The notes: generated from the letters alone by a model not told the origin. DNA of 64,000 bases from Saccharopolyspora dendranthemae (GCF_007829955.1 NZ_VIWX01000006.1:1-64000); one strand, 5' to 3'; positions 8,813 through 17,205 are shown, counted from the first letter of the stretch. Made by a program: numbers and translations.

Positions 8813-10144
8813 ATGAGCACCTTGGACGGCTGGGCCGAGGCGGCACTGGAAACGACGATCCCACGACTGTTCTCCCACAACATCGCGCAGTTCCCCGACG
8901 AGCCGGCACTGACCGACGCCAACCGGACCTTCACCTGGAAACAGGCGGGTGAGGAGGTCGAACTGCTGGCCGCCGCGTTCAACGCGCTCGGCCTGCAGCG
9001 AGGTCAGACCATCCTGCTGATGATGTCCAACCGCACCGAGCACTGGCTCTCCGACGTCGCCGCAGCGCACCTGGGCGCCGTTGCCGGCACGCTGCACCCC
9101 GCGCTGAGCCAGGACCAGGTGCACGCCATCGCCTCCCACAGCCGAGCGCGAGTGGTGGTGCTGGAGAGCGGTGATCAGCTGCGGCGATGGGCGAAAGCGC
9201 TGCGCAACGCAGGCACGATCGAGCACGTGGTGGTGCTCGACGACGCGGTGATGATCAGCGCGGATCACCGCTTCCACACCTGGACGGATCTTCGAAGACA
9301 AGGGGCCCGGCGAGTGCGCGCGGACCCCGGGCTGCTTCGACGGGAGCGCGGCCCGATCACGCCTGGCACACCTGCGACCGTCATCTACCCGAACGAGGAC
9401 AGCGATCGACTCAAGGGCGTGGTGCTGACCCACCGCAACCTCTGCTTCGCCGCCGCAGCGATCCACCAGCTCACCCGTTCAGAACCGAATGCGAAGCGAC
9501 TGAGCTACCTGCCGCTCAGCCACATCACCGCACGGCTGGTGGGGATCTACGCGGCGATCCACGACGCCGCGCACGTGGTCTTCTGCAGTGATCACGACGT
9601 GCTGACCTCGCTGCCGAAGACCCGGCCCGCTCTGCTCTTCGCCTCCCCACCGGTGTGGTCCCGGCTGGTCGGTCTGCTTCGCGGAATCCCCGCCGAGCAG
9701 CGCGGATCTGCCCGCGACGCCCAACGGGCACGGGCCCGCGTTGGACTCGGTCGAACGGTGGTGCCTGCGACCGGGGTGGGCCAGATCGACACCGAGGTGC
9801 TGGACCTGTTCAGCGGCATCGGCCTGGAGGTCTGCGAGCTGTGGGGACTGGTCGAAACGACCGGATGTGCGACCATGAACCACCCCGGGGCGCGCCGCAC
9901 CGGAACGGTCGGTCGCGCGATGCCCGGCACCGAAATGCGCATCGCAGCCGATGGCGAAGTGCTGGTGCGCGGCCCGCTGGTGTGCGCCGGCTACCTGGAG
10001 GCCGACGGCATGATCCGGCCCGTCACCGATGCCGACGGCTGGCTTCCGACGGGCGATATCGGCGAACTCGATGCCGAGGGGTACCTGACGATCACCGGCC
10101 ACAAGCCCGAGCTGTTCGACGGTGAGCTGCCGCCTGCGTCGTGA
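8813..10144 (+). CDS. Degenerate AMP-binding (acyl-CoA synthetase-like) enzyme
   Basis: 443-residue ANL-superfamily protein resembling long-chain acyl-CoA synthetases (about 600 residues). Recognisable parts are DEPALTDANRTFTWKQ, KGVVLTHRNLCFAAAA, LSYLPLSHITARL, ELWGLVETTGCA and GWLPTGDIGELDAEGYLTIT. Two features are abnormal. The Ser/Thr/Gly-rich nucleotide loop (normally TSGTTGxPKGV) reads YPNEDSDRLKGV. The chain ends at DGELPPAS just after the adenylation domain, so the mobile C-terminal subdomain with the catalytic lysine is absent. A 25-bp repeat begins 10 bases after the stop. It is probably inactive as a ligase, or has another role; early decay is also possible. Confidence 0.7.
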   Translation: MSTLDGWAEAALETTIPRLFSHNIAQFPDEPALTDANRTFTWKQAGEEVELLAAAFNALGLQRGQTILLMMSNRTEHWLSDVAAAHLGAVAGTLHPALSQDQVHAIASHSRARVVVLESGDQLRRWAKALRNAGTIEHVVVLDDAVMISADHRFHTWTDLRRQGARRVRADPGLLRRERGPITPGTPATVIYPNEDSDRLKGVVLTHRNLCFAAAAIHQLTRSEPNAKRLSYLPLSHITARLVGIYAAIHDAAHVVFCSDHDVLTSLPKTRPALLFASPPVWSRLVGLLRGIPAEQRGSARDAQRARARVGLGRTVVPATGVGQIDTEVLDLFSGIGLEVCELWGLVETTGCATMNHPGARRTGTVGRAMPGTEMRIAADGEVLVRGPLVCAGYLEADGMIRPVTDADGWLPTGDIGELDAEGYLTITGHKPELFDGELPPAS

Positions 10145-10454
10145 CGGCGAGTTACGCGCATGGGAACCTTCCTGTCACTTTCGTCGGCTCTGGGTTCGCG
10201 GAACCGACGACCGTCGCCGTTCTGCTCGGCCTGACAGCGCATCGGTTCGCCGGTGATGGCGATGCGGACGATGGTGATCGCTGCACCGCGGACCAGGTAG
10301 ACCGAGATCGGCCGCGAGCCGGCCCAGAGGGCTCGCCCGGACGATGTCCCGTGATCGTGGAACGTCCCTCCCCTTTCTGCGACTGACCCTCCGGGCTGTA
10401 TCGGGACCGGGCACTGGCGCTCGTTGCGCCATTCGGACGAGATAACGTGAGGTC
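10145..10454. other. 310-base intergenic region
   Basis: Holds repeat copy 4 (10154-10178) and, just before the DUF202 gene, TTGCGC at about 10418 and GATAAC at about 10439 that could serve as a promoter. I see no remnant of the missing C-terminal domain of the preceding enzyme and no credible gene. Confidence 0.4.
10154..10178 (+). repeat. 25-bp GGGAACCTTCC repeat, copy 4
   Basis: Forward orientation, 22 of 25 positions, starting 10 bases after the stop of the truncated AMP-binding gene. Confidence 0.7.
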
Positions 10455-10847
10455 ATGGCTACCGATGGCGAAAGCGGGAGCTCGCGCTGGCCGCGGCGGC
10501 TCTACCAGGACGGCGAGGAGCCTGATCCTCGGTTCACGCTCGCCAACGAGCGGACCTTCCTGGCCTGGATTCGCACCGCGTTGGCGCTGATGGCCGGTGG
10601 CGTCGGCGTCGAGGCCCTGAACGCGGTGGCGGCCGAACCCAGCGATCTGCGGGTCATGCTGGCGGTCGCCTTGCTGCTGGCCGGCGTTCTCTGCAGCACA
10701 ACGGCCTTCACGAGGTGGGTTGCCACGGAGCGCGCCCTGCGTCGCGGTCGGCCGCTGCCCGCTCCTCGACTGGCCCCCGCGCTGGGCTACGGGCTGGGAC
10801 TGATCGGTGTGGCGGCCTGCGTGCTGCTGTTCGTGACCGGGTTCTGA
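10455..10847 (+). CDS. DUF202 (YidH-type) membrane protein
   Basis: 130-residue inner-membrane protein of the DUF202/YidH family, whose function is unknown. A soluble N-terminus ends with FTLANERTFLAWIRTALAL, the family signature, leading into the first of three predicted membrane segments (about 35-55, 68-88, 108-128). The ATG at 10455 follows GTGAGG. Only one base separates it from a second DUF202 gene, so the two are translated as a pair, an arrangement common in actinobacteria. Confidence 0.85.
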   Translation: MATDGESGSSRWPRRLYQDGEEPDPRFTLANERTFLAWIRTALALMAGGVGVEALNAVAAEPSDLRVMLAVALLLAGVLCSTTAFTRWVATERALRRGRPLPAPRLAPALGYGLGLIGVAACVLLFVTGF

Positions 10848-10848
10848 G

Positions 10849-11175
10849 ATGGGCGAACACCAGCCATGGGATCCGGGGTTGCAGATCGAGCGCACGACGT
10901 TGGCCTGGTTGCGCACGGTGCTGGCGTTCACCGTGAGCCTGCTGGTGCTGCTGAAGCTGATCGCGCATGAGAGCGCGACGGCAGCGATCGTCTGCGCAGT
11001 GGCGACGTTGCCGGCCAGCGGGCTGGTGGCGTGGTTGGTGTGGCGACGCCACCAGCACAGCGAGCGTCGTCTGCGCGCACGAGCACCACTGCCGGGCGGG
11101 GGCTTGCCCGCCGCGACAGCGGTGCTGGCGATGCTCGCCGGGGCCACCGGCTTGGTCTACGTGCTGTTCGCTTAG
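10849..11175 (+). CDS. DUF202 membrane protein, second of pair
   Basis: 108-residue partner of the preceding gene. The family signature is QIERTTLAWLRTVLAFTVSL, with three membrane segments filling most of the chain. Function is unknown; the tandem arrangement suggests a hetero-oligomer. Its TAG stop (11173-11175) overlaps the TAA stop of the convergent ohr gene (11172-11174), so the two transcription units share their termination point. Confidence 0.83.
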   Translation: MGEHQPWDPGLQIERTTLAWLRTVLAFTVSLLVLLKLIAHESATAAIVCAVATLPASGLVAWLVWRRHQHSERRLRARAPLPGGGLPAATAVLAMLAGATGLVYVLFA

Positions 11176-11588
11176 GCGACGCGGACGTCGAGGTCGATGT
11201 TCCCGCGGACCGCGTTGGAGTACGGGCACACCGCGTCCGCGGCTTCCGCGAGCTGCTGGGCCTGCTCACCCGGGACACCCGGCAGGTCGACGACCAGCGC
11301 GACGCTGAGGCCGAAGCCCCCTTCGCCGTTCGATCCGATGCCGACCTCCGCGGTCACCGAAGAGCCTTCGATGTCGACCTTCTTCTTGCGAGCCACGAGC
11401 TGCAGGGCGCTGTGGAAGCAGGCCGAGTAGCCGGCCGCGAACAGCTGCTCGGGGTTGGTCGCGTCGCCGGAGCCGCCCATCTCCTTGGGGATGGCCAGTT
11501 CGAGGTCGACCAAGCCGTCGGAGGTGCGGGTTCGCCCGTTGCGACCTTCGCCCGTCGCGGTCGCCTCCGCCGTGTACAGAACAGTCAT
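11172..11588 (-). CDS. ohr: Organic hydroperoxide resistance protein
   Basis: 138-residue thiol peroxidase of the Ohr/OsmC family, which reduces organic hydroperoxides. The reactive cysteine is Cys57 in AAGYSACFHSAL and the resolving cysteine is Cys121 in AVCPYSNAVRGN. The conserved Arg (about residue 20) and Glu48 are in place, so this is Ohr rather than a general OsmC. It overlaps the ohrR stop by one base and is co-transcribed behind it, so it should be induced by organic peroxide. The convergent DUF202 gene ends in its stop codon. Confidence 0.93.
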   Translation of the reverse strand: MTVLYTAEATATGEGRNGRTRTSDGLVDLELAIPKEMGGSGDATNPEQLFAAGYSACFHSALQLVARKKKVDIEGSSVTAEVGIGSNGEGGFGLSVALVVDLPGVPGEQAQQLAEAADAVCPYSNAVRGNIDLDVRVA

Positions 11589-12058
11589 CAGTTCGTCTCC
11601 CGATTCTCGGTGACCCGGTTGGCCGCGTCGTTCAACGTGGTCGTCAGGGCTTCCAACGTGGTCCGCAGCTGCTCGACCTCACCCAGGTCCATCCCGGTGG
11701 CGGACACCATCCGCTGCGGGATGTCGCGCGCCCGCTGCCACAGAGCGCGCCCCTCCTCGGTGACGGCCACGCGAACGGACCGCTCGTCGGCCTCGCTGCG
11801 AGTGCGGACGAGCAAGTCGCGGGCCTGGAGTCGTTTCAGCAGCGGTGACAACGTTCCCGAATCGAGCCGGAGCAGCCCGCCCAGTTCCTTGACCGTCAGC
11901 GACTCGCGCTCCCACAGCACCAACATCACCAGGTATTGCGGGTAGGTCAGGCCGATCTCATCGAGGAACGGCCGGTAGAGGTTGGTGAATGCCCGCGACG
12001 CGCTGTGCAGCGCGAAGCAGAGCAGCCGGTCCAGCGTCGATCCCGATTCCGTCGTCAC
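11588..12058 (-). CDS. ohrR: Organic-peroxide sensing repressor OhrR (MarR family)
   Basis: 156-residue MarR-family repressor of ohr. The sensing cysteine is Cys14 in LLCFALHSASR, aligning with Cys15 of Bacillus subtilis OhrR. TYPQYLVMLVLWE and the DNA-reading region LRLDSGTLSPLLKRL are near-identical to that family. There is no second cysteine, so this is the one-Cys type, which is inactivated by mixed disulfide formation or overoxidation. A perfect 22-bp palindrome 21 bases upstream is the probable operator, giving autoregulation of ohrR-ohr. Confidence 0.93.
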   Translation of the reverse strand: MTTESGSTLDRLLCFALHSASRAFTNLYRPFLDEIGLTYPQYLVMLVLWERESLTVKELGGLLRLDSGTLSPLLKRLQARDLLVRTRSEADERSVRVAVTEEGRALWQRARDIPQRMVSATGMDLGEVEQLRTTLEALTTTLNDAANRVTENRETN

Positions 12059-12078
12059 GGCATGAACGGTAGCGCACT

Positions 12079-12100
12079 ATTCAGTTGTGCACAACTGAAT
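12079..12100. promoter_or_regulatory. OhrR operator
   Basis: Perfect 22-bp palindrome, each half ATTCAGTTGTG read inward, 21 bases upstream of the ohrR start. Position and symmetry fit a MarR-type dimer site overlapping the ohrR-ohr promoter. Confidence 0.85.
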
Positions 12101-12162
12101 TGGCCGCAATGGTTCCGCCGATGACGTCGAAGAAGTTGAACTGCGCAGGTCACGACGGTGAA

Positions 12163-12210
12163 GAGGCCCGGGGCGTTGACAGGAAGGTTCCCATCCTCGC
12201 CCCGGGCCTC
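12163..12210 (-). terminator. sdaA terminator hairpin with repeat in the loop
   Basis: Perfect 13-bp arms GAGGCCCGGGGCG (12163-12175) and CGCCCCGGGCCTC (12198-12210). The 22-base loop is almost exactly repeat copy 5. The right arm ends two bases from the sdaA stop. There is no T-run, as is usual for actinobacterial terminators. Confidence 0.75.
12176..12200 (-). repeat. 25-bp GGGAACCTTCC repeat, copy 5
   Basis: Reverse orientation, 22 of 25 positions, forming the loop of the sdaA terminator hairpin. Confidence 0.75.
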
Positions 12211-12211
12211 C

Positions 12212-13567
12212 TCAGCACTCGATGACGTTGACGGCCAAGCCGCCGCGCGCGGTCTCCTTGTACTTGACCTTCATGTCGCGGCCGGTCTCCCGCATCGTCT
12301 TCATGACCTTGTCCAGGGACACGAAGTGCGTGCCGTTGCCGCGGAGCGCCATCCGGGCAGCGGTGATCGCCTTGACCGACGCCACCGCGTTGCGCTCGAT
12401 GCACGGGATCTGCACCAGCCCACCGATCGGATCGCAGGTGAGCCCCAGGTTGTGCTCCATCGCGATCTCCGCGGCGTTCTCCACCTGGCTCGGCGTGCCG
12501 CCGAGAACCTCGGCCAGACCCGCTGCGGCCATCGAGCACGCCGAGCCGACTTCGCCTTGGCAGCCCACCTCGGCTCCGGAGATGGACGCGTTCTCCTTGA
12601 ACAGAACGCCGATCGCCCCGGCGGTGAGCATGAAGCGCACCACGCCGTCCTCGTCGGCTCCGGGAACGAACCGCGCGTAGTAGTGCAGCACCGCGGGCAC
12701 GATTCCCGCCGCCCCGTTGGTCGGGGCGGTCACCACGCGCCCACCTGCCGCGTTCTCCTCGTTGACCGCCAGCGCGAACAGGGTGACCCATTCCATCGGG
12801 TCGTCCTGGTCGGTCAGCGCCGCGGCCAACTCCGCCGCACGCCGCCGCACCTTCAGACCGCCGGGCAGCTCACCGGTGTTGCCGCATCCGTTGTCGACGC
12901 ATTCCCGCATCACCCGCCAGATGTCCAGCAGGCCTGCCCGCACCGCGGATTCCTCGCGCCACGACAGCTCGTTGGCCAGCATCACGCCGCTGATCGGCAG
13001 GTCCGCGTCCTCGCAACGCAGCAACAGCTCCGCCCCCGTGTTGAAGGGCATGGGAACCGTTGTCTCATCTGCTTTGACACGGTCCGCGCCGACCGCGCCC
13101 TCATCGACGACGAAACCGCCGCCCACCGAGTAGTAAACGGCCGAATCCAGCTCGCCGCCGTCGTTGCCGGTGGCGGTGAACCGCAGACCGTTGGGATGCT
13201 CCGGCAGCGACTTGCGCCGGTGCAGCACCAGGTCTCGCGCACCGTCGAAGGGCAGCACGTGGTCACCGCCGAGACGCAGCAGACCACTCCCCTCGATCTC
13301 GCCGACCCGCTGCGCGCCGGCCACCGGGTCCACCGACTCCGGGCGATGCCCTTCCAATCCGAGAAGGACCGCGTTCGGGCTGCCGTGACCATGACCGGTC
13401 GCGCCAAGAGAACCGAACAACTCCGCTTTGACCCTGTTGACCTTGAAGATCGACCCGTTCTCGCGCAGCCTTGCGGTGAACCGCTGCGCTGCGCGCATCG
13501 GTCCCACTGTGTGCGAGCTGGACGGGCCGATCCCCACCGAGAACAGGTCGAAGACACCGATCGTCAT
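12212..13567 (-). CDS. sdaA: L-serine ammonia-lyase, iron-sulfur dependent
   Basis: 451-residue one-chain serine deaminase that turns L-serine into pyruvate and ammonia using a 4Fe-4S cluster. The N-terminal beta domain begins MTIGVFDLFSVGIGPSSSHT. The C-terminal catalytic domain carries the cluster cysteines in GCQGEVGSACSMAAAGL and CDPIGGLVQIPCIERN. The last residue is Cys (NVIEC), the C-terminal tail that occupies the fourth iron in the resting form of related enzymes. It lies 32 bases after gcvH and is probably transcribed with it behind the glycine riboswitch. That would link glycine excess to serine disposal. Confidence 0.94.
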   Translation of the reverse strand: MTIGVFDLFSVGIGPSSSHTVGPMRAAQRFTARLRENGSIFKVNRVKAELFGSLGATGHGHGSPNAVLLGLEGHRPESVDPVAGAQRVGEIEGSGLLRLGGDHVLPFDGARDLVLHRRKSLPEHPNGLRFTATGNDGGELDSAVYYSVGGGFVVDEGAVGADRVKADETTVPMPFNTGAELLLRCEDADLPISGVMLANELSWREESAVRAGLLDIWRVMRECVDNGCGNTGELPGGLKVRRRAAELAAALTDQDDPMEWVTLFALAVNEENAAGGRVVTAPTNGAAGIVPAVLHYYARFVPGADEDGVVRFMLTAGAIGVLFKENASISGAEVGCQGEVGSACSMAAAGLAEVLGGTPSQVENAAEIAMEHNLGLTCDPIGGLVQIPCIERNAVASVKAITAARMALRGNGTHFVSLDKVMKTMRETGRDMKVKYKETARGGLAVNVIEC

Positions 13568-13599
13568 TGATCGCCTCGCCTCGTTCCGGGACCCCCGGG

Positions 13600-13971
13600 C
13601 TACTCGTTGATCAAGTCGGCGTATTGCTGGGCCGTGAGGGTCGCACCGGTCTCGCTGACCCGCACCTCGATCAGCCAGCCTTCGCCGTAGGGGTCGGAGT
13701 TGACCACGGCGGGGTCGTCCACAGCGGACTCGTTGATGGTCACGACCTCGCCGGTGACCGGCGCGAACAGGTCGCTGACGGACTTGGTGGACTCCAGCTC
13801 ACCGCAGGCCTGGCCGGATTCGATCTTGTCGCCGGTATCGGGCAGCTGCACGAAGACGATGTCACCGAGGGCGCTGGCGGCGTGCTCGGTGATGCCGATG
13901 CGAACGATCTCGCCCCGGTCCTCGATCCACTCGTGCTCTTCGGTGTAGGACAGGTTCGCGGGCAGCGACAT
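13600..13971 (-). CDS. gcvH: Glycine cleavage system H protein
   Basis: 123-residue lipoyl carrier of the glycine cleavage system, shuttling the aminomethyl group between the P, T and L proteins. The lipoylation site is Lys63 in GELESTKSVSDLFAP; the N-terminus reads MSLPANLSYTEEHEWIEDRG. The ATG at 13971 has CGGAG at a suitable distance, and longer versions would read through the riboswitch. gcvP and gcvT are not in the window. It is the first gene behind a tandem glycine riboswitch and a consensus promoter, followed by sdaA. Confidence 0.94.
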   Translation of the reverse strand: MSLPANLSYTEEHEWIEDRGEIVRIGITEHAASALGDIVFVQLPDTGDKIESGQACGELESTKSVSDLFAPVTGEVVTINESAVDDPAVVNSDPYGEGWLIEVRVSETGATLTAQQYADLINE

Positions 13972-14024
13972 GAGGGAGGCTCCGTAGCTGTTCGAGGGGC
14001 CGTTGCGCCCCGGTTTCGGCTGGG

Positions 14025-14212
14025 CCTCCCCCTCTGTTGCGGAACCTGAGAGCTTCGCCGCGGGAGCGGCTTGCACCGTGGGTGGCCCGTCGACGCCGAC
14101 GAGCACTTTCCAGAGTCGCCTCGCCCGAGCGGTCATGGGTGCCTGAGAGTTTGCTGGGGAGTGTTGCTCCTTCGGCGCCCTGCACTGCTGGCAGAGTCTC
14201 TCCCGCACGGGG
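14025..14212 (-). ncRNA. Tandem glycine riboswitch upstream of gcvH-sdaA
   Basis: On the minus strand the first aptamer shows CGGGAGAGACTC, then GGCGCCGAAGGAGCAA, CTCTCAGGCACC and GACTCTGGAAAG. These are the invariant blocks of the glycine aptamer in the right order. A second, more diverged aptamer follows with GCGGCGAAGCTCTCAGG and AACAGAGGGGGAG, ending some 50 bases before gcvH. In known cases glycine binding turns expression on. The element begins roughly 30 bases after the predicted transcription start. Confidence 0.9.
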
Positions 14213-14248
14213 TCGATGGCCGGTATGCGATTGTCGATTTGCTCAGCA

Positions 14249-14276
14249 ACGATAAACGGGCCAGCGAGACTGTCAA
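14249..14276 (-). promoter_or_regulatory. gcvH-sdaA promoter
   Basis: Minus strand TTGACA (14271-14276), a 16-base spacer and TATCGT (14249-14254) form a strong housekeeping-sigma promoter firing into the riboswitch. Confidence 0.75.
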
Positions 14277-14326
14277 TGCACATGTGATCTCTGCCGGCAC
14301 GTCCTTGCCTCGAGGAGGCCCCTTCG

Positions 14327-15880
14327 ATGCTCGACATCCGGGCGCTGGTGGAGCGGGTGGGCCCGGCCCTGTTGCGCACGGTGTTCAGCCCGGAACCCAA
14401 CACGGTCGCCGGCGACGTGGTCATCGCCGAACCGGATCAACCCACGACCTCTGCGAGCGGTGACCTCGTGCTGGGGGTGGGCGTCAACGACGTCGAGCAA
14501 GCGATGCGGTTGGTGCGCGACTGCGGCGAGCAGGGGGCGGCCGCGGTGCTGCTCAAGCCGCCAGTGTCGGCGCAGACCGCTGTTGTGGAGGCCGTGCGCG
14601 CGGCCGATGTCGCACTGGTGGAGGTTCGCTCCGGCACAGCTTGGGCGCAGCTGGTGTGGTTGATCCGGGCGGCCTTGGCGGGCGGGATCAGGCAGGCGGA
14701 GGAGAGCGGGGGCGGTGTCGCCGACCTGTTCCGGCTCGCCGACGCGGTCGCCGACGTCGTGGACGCGCCGGTGACAGTCGAGGACGCCCATTCGCAGGTG
14801 CTGGCCTACTCGGCCCGCCAGGACCTGACCGATCCGGCGCGGATCTCCACGATCATGGGCCGCAAGCAACCGGACGACGTGCTCGCGAAGTTCCGCGCCC
14901 GCGGCACGTTCCGGCAGCTCACCAAGGGCAGTTCGGCGATCTTCGTGCCAGCCCAGCAGGACGGGACGCTGCCGCGCCTGGTGATGCCGATCCGCATGGG
15001 CGGTGAGCTGCTGGGCTCGATGTGGGCGGTGGTGCCCGGCCCCGTCTCCGAGGAACGCGCGACCGCGTTCGCCGACACCGCTCCGCTGGTGGCGCTGCAG
15101 CTGCTGCGCTGGCGGGCGGTCGCCGACGTGCAACGGCGACGATCGGCCGAGCAGGTGCGGTTGGTGCTGGACGGCAGCGACGGATGGCGTTCTGCGGCGA
15201 ACGAACTGGCGGTCCCCAACGAGGCGCACCGCGTGATCGCGATCGAGATGCCCGCCTCGGAGGAGCCGGCGGAGGGGCAGCGTTTGGCGATGTGGGAGTG
15301 GATCACGCGCGGGATCGGGCGGCGGCCGCTGGTCACGGAGGTCGGCACCCGGCTCTACGCGCTGGTCCCCGACAGGGCGCGCGGCGGCGGCTGGCCGGAG
15401 TTGCGGCACGCGTTGACCTCGCACGACCTCTCCCCTCGCCCGCTCGTGGCGGTGGGAACCTCCGTGCCGGTCACCGATGTGCCGCGGTCCCGAGCGCAGG
15501 CCGATGAGCTGATCGGCCTGCTGCGCACGGGGTTGGTGCGGCAACCTGTCGCGATCTACGAGGACCTGTGGCACCTGCTGGTCCTCAGCCGGATGGCGGG
15601 GGCCGCCGCTGATGCGGGCGCCGCCGCGCTGGGCCCGCTGACGGTGCTGCGCGACCACGATCGCGCGCAGGGCACCGAGTACCAGGCGACCTTGCACGCA
15701 TGGCTGCGGTACCCCGGCGACCCCCGCCAAGCCGGCCGCGAGCTCCAGGTCCACCCCAACACCTTCCGGTACCGGATGAAGCGGATCGGTCAGCTTGTCG
15801 ACGTCGACCTCGACGACCCCGACGTCCGGTCGGCCTTGCTGGTGCAGCTGCTGACCGAGAGGTGGGCGCAGCACGGTTGA
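14327..15880 (+). CDS. PucR-family transcriptional regulator
   Basis: 517-residue regulator. A central GAF-like region (about 125-280) is followed by a GGDEF-like region and a C-terminal PucR helix-turn-helix, AGRELQVHPNTFRYRMKRI (about 480-500). PucR-type regulators respond to small nitrogenous molecules. AdeR of Bacillus subtilis belongs to this group and activates ald, and here the next gene downstream is ald. It is therefore the likely alanine-responsive activator of ald. It is divergent from gcvH-sdaA, so an effect on that operon is possible but the riboswitch already explains its control. Confidence 0.85.
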   Translation: MLDIRALVERVGPALLRTVFSPEPNTVAGDVVIAEPDQPTTSASGDLVLGVGVNDVEQAMRLVRDCGEQGAAAVLLKPPVSAQTAVVEAVRAADVALVEVRSGTAWAQLVWLIRAALAGGIRQAEESGGGVADLFRLADAVADVVDAPVTVEDAHSQVLAYSARQDLTDPARISTIMGRKQPDDVLAKFRARGTFRQLTKGSSAIFVPAQQDGTLPRLVMPIRMGGELLGSMWAVVPGPVSEERATAFADTAPLVALQLLRWRAVADVQRRRSAEQVRLVLDGSDGWRSAANELAVPNEAHRVIAIEMPASEEPAEGQRLAMWEWITRGIGRRPLVTEVGTRLYALVPDRARGGGWPELRHALTSHDLSPRPLVAVGTSVPVTDVPRSRAQADELIGLLRTGLVRQPVAIYEDLWHLLVLSRMAGAAADAGAAALGPLTVLRDHDRAQGTEYQATLHAWLRYPGDPRQAGRELQVHPNTFRYRMKRIGQLVDVDLDDPDVRSALLVQLLTERWAQHG

Positions 15881-15904
15881 GCCCGCGGGCGATCGTCGCG
15901 GGTC

Positions 15905-15929
15905 GCGAGCATGGGAACCGATCTGCCAC
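15905..15929 (+). repeat. 25-bp GGGAACCTTCC repeat, copy 6
   Basis: Forward orientation, 20 of 25 positions, 24 bases after the PucR gene stop. Confidence 0.55.
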
Positions 15930-16065
15930 CCCAGCCCCACCCCGCCCACACGCACCGACGTTGTGCTGGCAGAACAAACACCCCCGCCTCATCTCATGCT
16001 GTGGAAATGATGCGCTGCACGTCACGTCGTCCGATCGTTGTTTCACACGACGAAAGGACCCCACG

Positions 16066-17181
16066 GTGAAGATCGCAGTGCCTCGCGAGATCAAGAACAA
16101 CGAGTACCGGGTCGCGATCACCCCGGCCGGTGTGCACGAGTTGACCGCCCGCGGTCACGACGTGTTCGTCGAGGCAGGTGCGGGTGCGGGCTCGTCCATT
16201 CCGGACGAGGACTTCCTCGCTTCAGGCGCGAAGGTGCTGACCGCCGCCGACGACGTGTGGGCCGAAGGCGACCTGGTGCTGAAGGTCAAGGAGCCGATCG
16301 CGGAGGAGTACCCGCGGCTGCGTCGGGACCAGGTGCTGTTCACCTACCTGCACCTGGCCGCCTCGGCTGAACTGACCGACGCGATGCTGGCCTCGGGCAT
16401 CACCGGCATCGCCTACGAGACCGTCCAGACCGAGGGCGGCGGGCTGCCGCTGCTGGCCCCCATGAGCGAGGTCGCCGGGCGACTGGCGCCACTGGTGGGT
16501 GCGCATTCGCTGATGCGGCCCAGTGGTGGTCGCGGCGTGCTGCCCGGCGGAGTTCCGGGAGTTCACCCGGCGCGCGTGGTGGTGATCGGCGGCGGCGTCG
16601 CCGGCCTCAACGCGGCTCGCGTGGCCCTGGGAATGGGTGCTGATGTGGAGCTGCTGGACACCAACGTCGACAAGCTGCGCGAGATCGACCGCGACTTCCA
16701 CGGCCAGATCCGCACGGTGGCGTCGAACCGCTACGCGGTCGAGCAGGCCGTCCGCTCGGCGGACCTGGTGATCGGCGCCGTGCTGATCGCTGGGGCGAAG
16801 GCCCCCAAGCTCGTGTCCAACCACCTGGTCTCGGAGATGAAGGCGGGCAGCGTGCTGGTCGACATCGCCATCGACCAGGGCGGGTGCTTCGCCGATTCCC
16901 GTCCGACCACGCACGACGAGCCCACCTATCAGGTCCACGACTCGGTCTTCTACTGCGTGGCGAACATGCCCGGCGCGGTGCCCACCACTTCCACGCACGC
17001 GTTGACCAACGTGACCCTCCCCTACGTGCTGCGCATCGCCGAGGCCGGCTGGCAGCGCGCCTGCCGCGCGGATGCGGCTCTGGCCGACGGTCTCAACACC
17101 CACGACGGGAACCTGGTCAACCGGGCCGTGGCCGAGGCGCACGGTCGCACGAGCCTGCCGCTGAGCGACGTCCTGGGCTGA
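16066..17181 (+). CDS. ald: Alanine dehydrogenase
   Basis: 371-residue NAD-dependent enzyme that interconverts L-alanine and pyruvate plus ammonia. It starts MKIAVPREIKNNEYRVAITP. The catalytic Lys is in LKVKEPIAEEY and the catalytic His in FTYLHLAAS. The NAD-binding Rossmann motif is VVVIGGGVAGLNAARVALGMG, and the length equals that of the mycobacterial enzyme. The start is GTG at 16066 with AAAGGA seven bases upstream. The PucR gene upstream is its probable regulator. A 13-bp hairpin terminates it. With gcvH-sdaA nearby, this region funnels glycine, serine and alanine to pyruvate and ammonia. Confidence 0.95.
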   Translation: MKIAVPREIKNNEYRVAITPAGVHELTARGHDVFVEAGAGAGSSIPDEDFLASGAKVLTAADDVWAEGDLVLKVKEPIAEEYPRLRRDQVLFTYLHLAASAELTDAMLASGITGIAYETVQTEGGGLPLLAPMSEVAGRLAPLVGAHSLMRPSGGRGVLPGGVPGVHPARVVVIGGGVAGLNAARVALGMGADVELLDTNVDKLREIDRDFHGQIRTVASNRYAVEQAVRSADLVIGAVLIAGAKAPKLVSNHLVSEMKAGSVLVDIAIDQGGCFADSRPTTHDEPTYQVHDSVFYCVANMPGAVPTTSTHALTNVTLPYVLRIAEAGWQRACRADAALADGLNTHDGNLVNRAVAEAHGRTSLPLSDVLG

Positions 17182-17205
17182 GTCGCCCCCGGACTGTTCG
17201 CGCCA

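Noticed and set aside
13048..13070. GCATGGGAACC inside sdaA
   Set aside because: Only the left half matches the repeat; too weak to count.
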